From: a virus
Length of the DNA stretch: 46,046 nucleotides
IMG/VR virus record: IMGVR_UViG_3300020125_000503
Span: 1 to 46,046 of that record
Strand: one strand, 5' to 3'
Shown piece after piece: positions 6,156 to 12,609 of this stretch (positions are counted from its first letter, which is position 1; every line of letters begins with the position of its first letter). The position numbers and the translations under genes were made by a program. The notes below the pieces were generated by a model. It was not told where the DNA came from. It ran no database searches and was given only the letters and a program-made list of their open reading frames with translations.

Positions 6156-6468
6156 ACGCCGACGGCGGCACAAAAGCAACGGGGCCACCGTCGCCGGTGA
6201 CCCCGCTGGGCGCGCCCGATCGGGGACGCGCCATCAGCCACCAGCGTAAGGCCCGTTCGATTCGCCCGTCAATCCGCGTCTCGTTCCTCCCAGCTGCAGG
6301 CCACAGCGCCGGCACGAAATCGGGGAGCAGGCGAGGGGGCGATGACGGGTAACTCTCCGTCGGTGGCTGCGCGCCGCGGCCGACCAAATACACCTGGGTG
6401 TACGAGACGTTCGTCTCGTACACCAGCTACCCGCTGATGGTCATTCCCCGTCGCTGAGGAGCCATAGA
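6156..6468. other. 313-bp spacer with hairpins and the 28-bp palindrome
   Basis: This stretch holds no confident gene. It contains a hairpin at 6180-6205 (CGGGG-C-CACC / GGTG-A-CCCCG), followed on the minus strand by a short T-rich run, and the compound palindrome at 6389-6424. A minus-strand open frame from GTG 6423 to 6139 has fair composition and would end 12 bases from the shifted zinc gene, so it may be coding. It has no visible ribosome-binding site and I leave it unannotated. Confidence 0.5.
6397..6424. promoter_or_regulatory. Perfect 28-bp palindrome with 2-bp centre, candidate recombination site
   Basis: Arms GGTGTACGAGACG (6397-6409) and CGTCTCGTACACC (6412-6424) flank TT. A further TACACC lies at 6389-6394, so the hexamer TACACC/GGTGTA occurs three times in 36 bases. 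The size of 28 bp with a 2-bp core is that of a resolvase crossover site. A strong operator for the gene at 6469, or a transcript hairpin, are alternatives. Confidence 0.55.
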
Positions 6469-6735
6469 ATGCATGACGTTTTCGGCTCGGAAGCGCGCCG
6501 GCGCGCGCAAGCCGCGAAGGATGCGGTCGATGTCGCCCGTCCGGTCGTCTACGTGAAGGGCTTGCTCGCGCTGCGCCCCATCGCAGAGCGCCTCGCCGCT
6601 GCCACGCCGCCGAGCCGCTCCGAGGAGGAGCTCGCAGAGCGCCGCGCGCACAGACGGCACAATCGACAGAGGGCGCGGCGCCGCCGCTTCCATCGTCCAG
6701 TCTCGTCGAAGAATCGCGCGCGCGCCGCCGCGTGA
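6469..6735 (+). CDS. Small basic hypothetical protein
   Basis: An 88-residue protein. GAGGAG lies about 9 bases before the ATG, a good ribosome-binding site. The N-terminal half has a helical look (ARRRAQAAKDAVDVARPVVY). The C-terminal third is a run of Arg, His and Lys, implying binding to nucleic acid. It starts 45 bases after the 28-bp palindrome, which may control it. Confidence 0.65.
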   Translation: MHDVFGSEARRRAQAAKDAVDVARPVVYVKGLLALRPIAERLAAATPPSRSEEELAERRAHRRHNRQRARRRRFHRPVSSKNRARAAA

Positions 6736-6751
6736 ATCCCGGAGCCGTTCG

Positions 6752-7225
6752 GTGAGCCACAAGCGCCCGCCCGACGCGTGGGCGCTCGAGATTCAGCTCG
6801 CAAAAGAGGAGCAGCGCAGCGCCGAGCTGATCATCGAGAATCGCGGGCTCAAGACTCGCGTGGCCGAGCTCGAAGCCGCGCTCGCTGGCGAGCGCTACCA
6901 ACGCCACCTCGGTCGAGCGGCGCAAGTTGTGCGCGGGTCAAGTGGCGACGTTCTCGGCTACACACTCGACGCTCCGGGCTTCGACGACGTGTATGTGGGC
7001 CCCGACGGCGCTTTGCATGGCCGTCCATCTGCTCCACCGGCGGCGACGTCGCAGCAGATCGCATCCGCAACAACGCCAGCACCCGCGCCGGCGTCAAAGG
7101 GATTTTCCTCCGCCCTCGACCGTCCGCCCATCGGCAACGGCTTCGAAGGCGTGGATTCCACCGCTCAGAAGCTGCAGCAGCCCAAGTCGGAACCCACGCG
7201 GTTCACGTTCCTCGAGGTCGACTGA
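6752..7225 (+). CDS. Hypothetical coiled-coil protein
   Basis: A 157-residue protein starting at GTG 6752. Residues 10-50 (LEIQLAKEEQRSAELIIE, GLKTRVAELEAALAGE) form a coiled coil. Then comes a compact motif, GDVLGYTLDAPGFDDVYVGP, and a Pro/Ala-rich disordered tail. Function unknown. The stop shares a base with the ATG of the lipoprotein gene downstream (TGATG). Confidence 0.75.
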   Translation: MSHKRPPDAWALEIQLAKEEQRSAELIIENRGLKTRVAELEAALAGERYQRHLGRAAQVVRGSSGDVLGYTLDAPGFDDVYVGPDGALHGRPSAPPAATSQQIASATTPAPAPASKGFSSALDRPPIGNGFEGVDSTAQKLQQPKSEPTRFTFLEVD

Positions 7226-7746
7226 TGAAATCTCTTTTCGCTTTGCTCTGCATCGGCAGCGTTTTCGCCGGCTGTGTTCGGTCTTCTTCGGTTGGAAGCG
7301 CGCAGGCCGCGCTCGAGGCGAATGACGGCGGCGCCGACGCAGCTGTTGTCGATGCGTCCGTCCCCGATCTCGGCCCCGGCGGCATCGGCACGCCATGCAA
7401 CTCCGATCGCGACTGTTTCATGACCATCGTCTGCAGCCCGAACAGCAACGGCGGCGAGGATTGCGTCGGCACGCTTCACTGTCCGATCTGCGGCGACGGG
7501 AACACCTGCACTGTCGACGGCGTCTGTGACGGGCCCGTCTGCGGCGGCGGCAATGTCGTGTGCAATCCGCTGTACGTCTGCGCGCTCGACGGCAACTGCG
7601 TGCCGCCGTGCCGCGACAACGTGACCGATGAGGTCATTTACGAGGGCGTGTGGGGCTGCGAGGGCGTCGGAGAATTGACAGCTGCCGACGGACGCTGCTT
7701 TATCCCCGAGTGGTACCCGCTGTGTCGACGATCCGGAGGCCATTGA
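7225..7746 (+). CDS. Cysteine-rich secreted lipoprotein, possible cargo gene
   Basis: A 173-residue protein. MKSLFALLCIGSVFAGC is a lipoprotein signal with the lipidated Cys at 17. An Asp/Ala/Gly-rich linker (NDGGADAAVVDASVPDLG) follows, then about 115 residues with many cysteines in a repeating pattern (GTPCNSDRDC, CPICGDGNTC, GVCDGPVCGGG), as in small disulfide-rich repeats. Such linker-plus-cysteine lipoproteins are very common in Myxococcota and rare in phages. It would be anchored in the host envelope, where a role in surface change or superinfection exclusion is possible. It is coupled to genes on both sides, so it is a regular part of the operon rather than an isolated insertion. Confidence 0.8.
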   Translation: MKSLFALLCIGSVFAGCVRSSSVGSAQAALEANDGGADAAVVDASVPDLGPGGIGTPCNSDRDCFMTIVCSPNSNGGEDCVGTLHCPICGDGNTCTVDGVCDGPVCGGGNVVCNPLYVCALDGNCVPPCRDNVTDEVIYEGVWGCEGVGELTAADGRCFIPEWYPLCRRSGGH

Positions 7747-7862
7747 TGCTGCGGTTCATCATCGCCATCGTCTGCATCGATGCATTCGCCATTGGCCTGT
7801 GCATCAACGGTTGCTCGATGCGCGACGTAGACGTTCAAGACGTCTGCTGCGGTCCGCGATGA
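7746..7862 (+). CDS. Very small membrane or lipoprotein-like peptide
   Basis: A 38-residue product with a hydrophobic N-terminus (FIIAIVCIDAFAIGLCINGC). The end of this segment resembles a lipobox with Cys23. It is coupled to the lipoprotein gene by TGATG. It may be a membrane peptide or a lipoprotein accessory; no family is recognised. Confidence 0.55.
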   Translation: MLRFIIAIVCIDAFAIGLCINGCSMRDVDVQDVCCGPR

Positions 7863-7924
7863 AGCGTCGCCCGCTGCCGAGATTTTCTCGCAAGGTTTGG
7901 CGGCGGCGGCGAGCTCGCCGATAA
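7859..7924 (+). CDS. 21-residue basic peptide ORF
   Basis: An ATG overlaps the previous stop (ATGA), and its TAA overlaps another ATG (TAATG at 7922-7926). The product is Arg/Lys-rich. The double overlap is what real genes here show, but the ORF is so short that it may only serve to carry ribosomes to the gene at 7945. Confidence 0.3.
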   Translation: MKRRPLPRFSRKVWRRRRARR

Positions 7925-7944
7925 TGCGGCCCGGAGGTTCGCCA

Positions 7945-8700
7945 ATGGATCCCGCGCAAGAGATCATTCAGGCCGCCGCCGAGGAGCTGCTACTCAAATT
8001 CGCCGCCTGTCCACTGAGCCAGCAGGCCTTGCGCGCGATGACCGCGTTTCTTCATACCCTCACCGTCGAGGAAGACCCGAGGCGCCCCGGCCATATTTTG
8101 CTCAGCGGAAGTGAACATCACGCGAACGCACTGCGTGAAGCCGTACGCCAGGACGGCGGCATGGGTCCAGTGCCGCCGGAGGTTCTGGCCGCGCTCGAGG
8201 GAGCAGCACGGGAACAAGACGATATCGCCTATGCCTGCCTGTCTGCGATGCGCAACGGTTGTCCCTCTGGCAGGGCCGTCGGAATCACGCTGCGGGCATA
8301 TGCGGAGCAGCGCGCCTTTTTGAAGCGGCGAGCGCACCTCATCGCGGAGGAGGCAGGCGTCGTCGGCCAACCGCAACCGCAACCGCGCATCAATCGCGCG
8401 TATGTTCCGCTCGAGGATTTCACGGCGCTGAAGAGCGAGCTCGAGAAGACGAAGGCCGACCTCGAGAAGAAGAGCAAGGCCGAGAGCCGAATGCGCGAGG
8501 TCGCCGACGAGCTGCTGCGGTTCGTCGCGACTCTGCCGCTGCAGGATCACAGCATTCAGGTCCAGCGACAGCGCGAGGGTATCGTCCATCGAGCTCTAGC
8601 AGCGCTGCGCCCGCCGCTCACTGTCTCGCTCAGCGCAGACGAGCTCGAAAAGATCACGCGCGCGGTCGCGATCGCCGCGTTCAGGCTTCCCGACGCCTGA
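7945..8700 (+). CDS. Hypothetical protein with central coiled coil
   Basis: A 251-residue protein. GGAGG (7933-7937) with a 7-base gap selects ATG 7945, though ATG 7924 is in frame and coupled to the small ORF upstream. The first 140 residues are helical and include HTLTVEEDPRRPGHILLSGS. Residues about 160-190 (ALKSELEKTKADLEKKSKAE) form a coiled coil. The C-terminal part is again helical. No catalytic motif is seen. It lies in the block of unknown middle genes and is coupled to the zinc protein downstream (TGATG). Confidence 0.75.
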   Translation: MDPAQEIIQAAAEELLLKFAACPLSQQALRAMTAFLHTLTVEEDPRRPGHILLSGSEHHANALREAVRQDGGMGPVPPEVLAALEGAAREQDDIAYACLSAMRNGCPSGRAVGITLRAYAEQRAFLKRRAHLIAEEAGVVGQPQPQPRINRAYVPLEDFTALKSELEKTKADLEKKSKAESRMREVADELLRFVATLPLQDHSIQVQRQREGIVHRALAALRPPLTVSLSADELEKITRAVAIAAFRLPDA

Positions 8701-9044
8701 TGAAAATCGGGAACGTCACGCTCTGCGATGACTGCGGCGCAGCGTATACGCCGCACGCGCGCGACTGTCCCAAGTACGGTGCCCGCCCGCCGATGCTCGG
8801 CAGTATCGAAGTCTCGCTAAACGGCAAGGTCATCGTCCCTGCGAAGAGCATCCGCGTGACCGTCACCCAGCGGAACCGGCCTATTCAGCAGTGTGAATGC
8901 GGCCGGCAAATCTGCGCTGAACGATGCGCATGCGGAGCCCGCGCAGGCCAACATCATCATCGGCTCTGCGAGCACGAAGTGCCCCTCCCAAGGCGTGACG
9001 ACCAGCTCGATCCATTCTTCTGCCAGAAGCAACCTGACCCGTAA
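8700..9044 (+). CDS. Zinc-binding protein with two cysteine clusters
   Basis: A 114-residue protein. The first cluster is C9/C12 and C23. The second is C65/C67, C72, C76/C78 and C90, followed by a His-rich patch (QHHHRLCEHE). Between them a beta-rich segment (IEVSLNGKVIVPAKSIRVTV) is seen. The pattern suggests two zinc sites. Its start overlaps the stop upstream, and its stop overlaps the next ATG (TAATG). One of about ten small cysteine-pair proteins in this genome; role unknown. Confidence 0.7.
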   Translation: MKIGNVTLCDDCGAAYTPHARDCPKYGARPPMLGSIEVSLNGKVIVPAKSIRVTVTQRNRPIQQCECGRQICAERCACGARAGQHHHRLCEHEVPLPRRDDQLDPFFCQKQPDP

Positions 9045-9244
9045 TGAGCGCACGTAGCCGCAGCCATCCGTGGTTTCGCAATGGCGTCCTAGAGAACCGA
9101 GCACGCGCGAGACGCGAGCTCGATTGGCGCCGTGGCGAGGCCTTCGTGTGGAGCGAGGCGCGACATGGACGTGGCAGCAGCGACCAGCTCGTCACCTTCG
9201 CGTGGTGGGCCTACGACATGTTGATGAGCGCAAGCGGTCGCTGA
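9044..9244 (+). CDS. Small hypothetical protein
   Basis: A 66-residue, Arg/Trp-rich protein (RRELDWRRGEAFVWSEARHG, FAWWAYDMLMSASGR). The ATG overlaps the upstream stop as TAATG. No known domain. It is the last gene before a 215-bp non-coding, highly structured stretch. Confidence 0.65.
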   Translation: MSARSRSHPWFRNGVLENRARARRELDWRRGEAFVWSEARHGRGSSDQLVTFAWWAYDMLMSASGR

Positions 9245-9459
9245 GGGGGGCCTCGAAAAATTCGGGCCCGGCCGTGCGGGTTGCGCGGGCGCTACCTATT
9301 TTTGGTGATCTGAAGGCCCCGGGGTGCCTGGGGCACCTTTCGCATCGTCGGTGACTTGCGCCCGACGGTGAGCCGGCCATCGCCGACGCGCGCCTGTTAC
9401 GCGCATACGGCGGACGATGGAACGACCGGCGATCCTTTCACAACGGGAGCAACGAAGAG
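9245..9459. other. 215-bp structured non-coding spacer
   Basis: No convincing gene. Several hairpins can be drawn: GAGG/CCTC at once after the stop; GGTGCC-TGG-GGCACC at 9323-9337 followed by TTT, a weak plus-strand terminator; and CGTCGG/CCGACG near 9347-9368. A T run follows TACCTA near 9300. It separates the early/middle block from a new block leading to the terminase, so it may carry a terminator plus promoter or a packaging or origin signal. Confidence 0.5.
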
Positions 9460-9813
9460 ATGCCGCACTACAAAGACGGCACCGAGGCGCGCGTCGGCGA
9501 CCACGTCATCGGCAAGCCCTACAACACGGCGCACGATGTCGCCGGCACGGTCGTCTCGCTCACGCTCGGCGTGACGTCGTGCAATCTGCAGGTGGAATAC
9601 ATCGAGTCGATGCCGATCACCGGCTCGCCCGATGCCGACGGCACACGTCGATGGCGGCGGCCGAATATGTACGCCGGCGAGGCGCTGCCGCGCTTCGCCC
9701 ATACGCGCGAGCATGGCTCGGCAGGCCCCGAGCACGTGCGCATGATCTGCCGCGACTACGGCGCCGTCAGCGACTTCAAGCTGGTGTCGCGGCCGTCGCA
9801 CGTCGAAGCCTAA
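9460..9813 (+). CDS. SH3-like (KOW-type) small phage protein
   Basis: A 117-residue protein beginning MPHYKDGTEARVGDHVIGKP, followed by AGTVVSLTLGVTSCNLQVEYI. This DG-x-x-A-x-x-GD-x-V-x-G pattern with alternating strands is that of small SH3-like barrel proteins common in phages. The second half is Arg/His-rich with no motif. GAAGAG precedes the ATG closely. It opens the block of small genes before the terminase; function unknown. Confidence 0.7.
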   Translation: MPHYKDGTEARVGDHVIGKPYNTAHDVAGTVVSLTLGVTSCNLQVEYIESMPITGSPDADGTRRWRRPNMYAGEALPRFAHTREHGSAGPEHVRMICRDYGAVSDFKLVSRPSHVEA

Positions 9814-9816
9814 CGA

Positions 9817-10017
9817 ATGTTTCAGCCAAGGCGCCCGGGGTTATGGCGCTGGGTTGGTGACGCGCTCCTCGACGGCAAGATCCCGCCCGGCAAGACCACG
9901 CTCCGCATCGCGGTGCTGCGGCGCCTGCTCGAGCTCGGCGCCAACGCCACCGATGAGGAGCTCGAGCTCGAGCTCCAGCACTTTGCGCGCGGCGGCCGCA
10001 AGCGAGGCCTCGGCTGA
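9817..10017 (+). CDS. Small hypothetical protein
   Basis: A 66-residue protein whose centre is helical (TTLRIAVLRRLLELGANAT, DEELELELQHFARGG) with a basic end. It starts 3 bases after the previous stop. Function unknown. Confidence 0.65.
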   Translation: MFQPRRPGLWRWVGDALLDGKIPPGKTTLRIAVLRRLLELGANATDEELELELQHFARGGRKRGLG

Positions 10018-10024
10018 CAACGAC

Positions 10025-10114
10025 ATGCGCATCGACGAGCTCGTCCGCTGCCATTTTCGTTGGTACGAGGTTCCGCTGGCGATCGTCCTGATGCTCCTCC
10101 GAGGCTGCCGATGA
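10025..10114 (+). CDS. 29-residue peptide with hydrophobic end
   Basis: MRIDELVRCHFRWYEVPLAI and then a hydrophobic VLMLLRG segment. The stop overlaps the next ATG (ATGA at 10111). The small size keeps confidence low, but the coupling supports it. Confidence 0.45.
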   Translation: MRIDELVRCHFRWYEVPLAIVLMLLRGCR

Positions 10115-10248
10115 AGAGCCGCATCCCATTCTACGGCGACGCGCGAGACGTCGTGTATCTCCTCGCCGGCGCCGCCGTCGCCTGGCTGGCGGGCGGCTTC
10201 TATCGCGCGCAGCGCCTCGCCGCGCGCTGGTGGGCGCCGAGGAGATGA
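10111..10248 (+). CDS. Small membrane protein
   Basis: A 45-residue product with one membrane segment (VVYLLAGAAVAWLAGGFYRA) flanked by charged ends. It is coupled by ATGA overlaps both to the peptide upstream and to the gene at 10245. Function unknown. Confidence 0.6.
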   Translation: MKSRIPFYGDARDVVYLLAGAAVAWLAGGFYRAQRLAARWWAPRR

Positions 10249-10433
10249 CGATGAAGAAGAACACGAAGGTCAGTTGGACGACCAAGGACGGAAACCAGGG
10301 TTTCGGTATCACGGTGGGCGATGAGGAGGACGGACATGTTCTCGTCGCCGTCATGTCCGACGGAGAAAAGCACCACGTCATTTGGTGCACGGTAACGTGG
10401 CTAACGCCTCTTGGCGTCGTGAGCGCCCAATGA
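10245..10433 (+). CDS. Small SH3-like protein
   Basis: A 62-residue, strand-rich protein (MKKNTKVSWTTKDGNQGFGI, GHVLVAVMSDGEKHHVIW), probably a small beta barrel. The ATG at 10245 overlaps the previous stop; a second ATG at 10251 follows a GGAG site and may be the real start. Confidence 0.65.
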   Translation: MTMKKNTKVSWTTKDGNQGFGITVGDEEDGHVLVAVMSDGEKHHVIWCTVTWLTPLGVVSAQ

Positions 10434-10443
10434 AGACGATTCC

Positions 10444-10614
10444 GTGATCCTCGATCCATCGTCGTCGCCCGGTCGCGACGTGCTCTATGCGTTCGCGTTG
10501 CTGGCCGATATAGCCACCGGATTCAATCCTCGCGTTGCGTGGTACGCGTTCCTCGCCACCATGCGCCAATTCGAAGAGGGGCGGCGCCTTGCCAAGCAAG
10601 AAGTCCGGCGGTAA
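10444..10614 (+). CDS. Small hypothetical helical protein
   Basis: A 56-residue product from GTG 10444, overlapping the stop of a five-codon ATG frame (GTGA). The sequence includes GRDVLYAFALLADIATGFNP and VAWYAFLATMRQFEEGRRLA, which looks like real helical protein. It overlaps the start of the next gene by 26 bases. Confidence 0.6.
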   Translation: MILDPSSSPGRDVLYAFALLADIATGFNPRVAWYAFLATMRQFEEGRRLAKQEVRR

Positions 10615-10984
10615 GCGCGCCGTCGAGAAGAAGCACGACGAGCGGGCGGCTCGCCGCCGCCGCGGCCGCTGGAAAGAGGCGACCTGGCGCGCGCGCTACG
10701 CCGCCGCGGAGGCGCCCACCGATCCGCGGCAGGCTCACGAGCACGTCGCCAAGATGGTGCTCATCGCGCTCGAGGAAGCGGCAAGCGACCCGGGGCCTCC
10801 GCCCGAACAGCGCCGCGATCAGATCGCGCGCATCGCCGCCATCTTCGCCAAGGTCAACGACCCGGCCGAGCTGATGGCCGAGCTGCGCGAGCTCTACGAC
10901 GCGTTGAAGAAGGGGTCCGACGGTGCCGCACACGAGCCGAGCGGAGATGCTCCGGTTCGCGCGGCGCCGGCTTCTCTCTCGTGA
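10589..10984 (+). CDS. Probable small terminase-position protein
   Basis: A 131-residue protein immediately before, and overlapping by 62 bases, the large terminase. The TTG start follows an AGAGGGG site; the longer ATG-started frame lies over the previous gene. The N-terminus is very basic (MPSKKSGGKRAVEKKHDERA, RRRRGRWKEATWRARYA). The centre is helical (QAHEHVAKMVLIALEEAASD, RDQIARIAAIFAKVNDPAEL). A small terminase subunit that binds the packaging site is inferred from position and the basic/helical make-up; no defining helix-turn-helix is seen. Confidence 0.55.
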   Translation: MPSKKSGGKRAVEKKHDERAARRRRGRWKEATWRARYAAAEAPTDPRQAHEHVAKMVLIALEEAASDPGPPPEQRRDQIARIAAIFAKVNDPAELMAELRELYDALKKGSDGAAHEPSGDAPVRAAPASLS

Positions 10985-12578
10985 CCGCTACGTCGACGCG
11001 CTGCTCGTCATCGAAGCGCACACCGGCGAGGAGCTGCTCCGCGTCGGCGGCTGCTGGGATATGCACGCCGAGCGGTACGTCGATCGACCGGTGCAGGCGC
11101 GCGTCGTCCGGCTCGAGGAGTCGCAGCTCGAGCTCGGCCGCGCGCTGGCGCGATGGATCGCCGATCGCCAGGCGGCCAGGCGGCGCGCGCGCGCGATCGT
11201 CGCCGGCGGCCCGCGCGGCTCCGGCAAGACCTGGTGCATGGCCGGCGTCTTCTTCGCGGTCATGGCGCTGGCCTTTCCCGGCGAATGGATGTTCGGCATC
11301 AATCTCACGCTGAAGCAAAAGCGTGAATGCATCGAGGCCATCGAAGCCGTCGTCGATGCGAAATGGATCGCCGGCGAGGTGAATGACTTCCGCGATCCAC
11401 AGCTGCAGTTTCTGACGGGCGCGACCATCAGCTGGAAGTCGGCGCAGAACCCGCGCGCGATTCGCGAGGCGGGCCTGCGCATCTCGTACATCCTCATCAA
11501 CGAGGGACAGGACCAGCCCGAGATCGTTTTCATCAACGCGATTTCCGCGATTCGCAATTGCGGCGCGCTGCTCGGCATCGCCACCAACCCGCCGCGCGAA
11601 GATCGTAGCGACTGGGTCGCTGCGGTGTGGGAAGGCATCGAAGCCGGGCGCCTCAACGGCGAGCGCTACTTCGTCGACAACAAGAAGAACCGCTCGATCG
11701 ATCAAGCGTCGCTCGGTGACATCGCCGAGTTCATCCGCACCGTCAATCGCGAGGCGGCGGAGGCCGACGCCGACGGCGTCTTCAAGCTGTCCGGCCCGAT
11801 TGCATATCCAGCGTTCCGAGCGCTGCCGCGCGAGCGCGGCGGGCACGTCGGCGCGCCGCCGATCGTCCAGGTCGGCCGCGGCTGGGCCGATGTCACGCGC
11901 GAGATCAGCGCGGCCGCCGTCGAGAGTCAGGCCGGATATGACTTCGTTGTCGGCGTCGATTTTCAGCGACTGCCCGGCTGTATCGGCGTCATCGCCAAGC
12001 TGTATCGCGACGAGCGCGGGCGCATCATCCTGCACGTCATCGACATCGTCGCCGTGCGCGGCGTCGAGCCCGACTTCTCGCAGGGGCTGATCGCTGCCGG
12101 CTATTTCCCAGCGCACGGCATGGGCGGACCGACGGCGTTGCTCGTCGGCGACGCTACCGGAGCTCGGCAGAACGCAGAGCATCGCTTCGCTCAGCCGCCG
12201 TCGTTCACGGCGCTGCGCGCGGACGGCTGGAAAATCGTTCCGCCGATGTATCACTGGCGGCGCGGCACGCCGTGGAACCCGATGGTGCGCGACTCGCGCG
12301 CGCAGATGCACGGGCTGCTCGAGCAACATCAGATCCTGCTATCCGAGCGCTGCGCCGAGCCTGCGGATGGGTTCCCGTCGCTGATCGAATCGTTCCGCCG
12401 CGCCAAGGTCGGGCCACGCGGTGGCCTCATCGAGCTCGGGCAGTACCAGCACGGCCCCGACGGCGTGCGCTACCTGGCCTGGCGTTTTCTGCCGCGGCCG
12501 AAGCCGCAAACGCCGGCGCCAACGCTCGACGAGCAGACGCTCGACAAAGTGCGCGGCGTGAAGATCTTCGGCTCCTAA
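10923..12578 (+). CDS. terL: Terminase large subunit (packaging ATPase and nuclease)
   Basis: A 551-residue protein that drives DNA into the prohead and cuts it. Walker A is GGPRGSGKT (95-103). The Walker B position is YILINEGQD (189-197), where Asn193 stands in place of the usual Asp before the catalytic Glu194. The coupling motif LLGIATNPP (217-225) resembles the TxNP of Mu-type terminases. The nuclease half begins YDFVVGVDFQRLPG with Asp346 as first metal ligand, and LLVGDATGARQ supplies Asp410. Start is GTG with AAGGGG upstream. Order small subunit-TerL-portal-protease is the standard head operon. Confidence 0.92.
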   Translation: MPHTSRAEMLRFARRRLLSRDRYVDALLVIEAHTGEELLRVGGCWDMHAERYVDRPVQARVVRLEESQLELGRALARWIADRQAARRRARAIVAGGPRGSGKTWCMAGVFFAVMALAFPGEWMFGINLTLKQKRECIEAIEAVVDAKWIAGEVNDFRDPQLQFLTGATISWKSAQNPRAIREAGLRISYILINEGQDQPEIVFINAISAIRNCGALLGIATNPPREDRSDWVAAVWEGIEAGRLNGERYFVDNKKNRSIDQASLGDIAEFIRTVNREAAEADADGVFKLSGPIAYPAFRALPRERGGHVGAPPIVQVGRGWADVTREISAAAVESQAGYDFVVGVDFQRLPGCIGVIAKLYRDERGRIILHVIDIVAVRGVEPDFSQGLIAAGYFPAHGMGGPTALLVGDATGARQNAEHRFAQPPSFTALRADGWKIVPPMYHWRRGTPWNPMVRDSRAQMHGLLEQHQILLSERCAEPADGFPSLIESFRRAKVGPRGGLIELGQYQHGPDGVRYLAWRFLPRPKPQTPAPTLDEQTLDKVRGVKIFGS

Positions 12579-12609
12579 AACCATTCGATCGCGGGAGGCG
12601 CGTTCCCAC

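Noticed and set aside
6139-6423. Minus-strand gene in the palindrome spacer
   Set aside because: Fair composition and neat position, but only a GTG start inside the palindrome, no ribosome-binding site and no recognisable domain.
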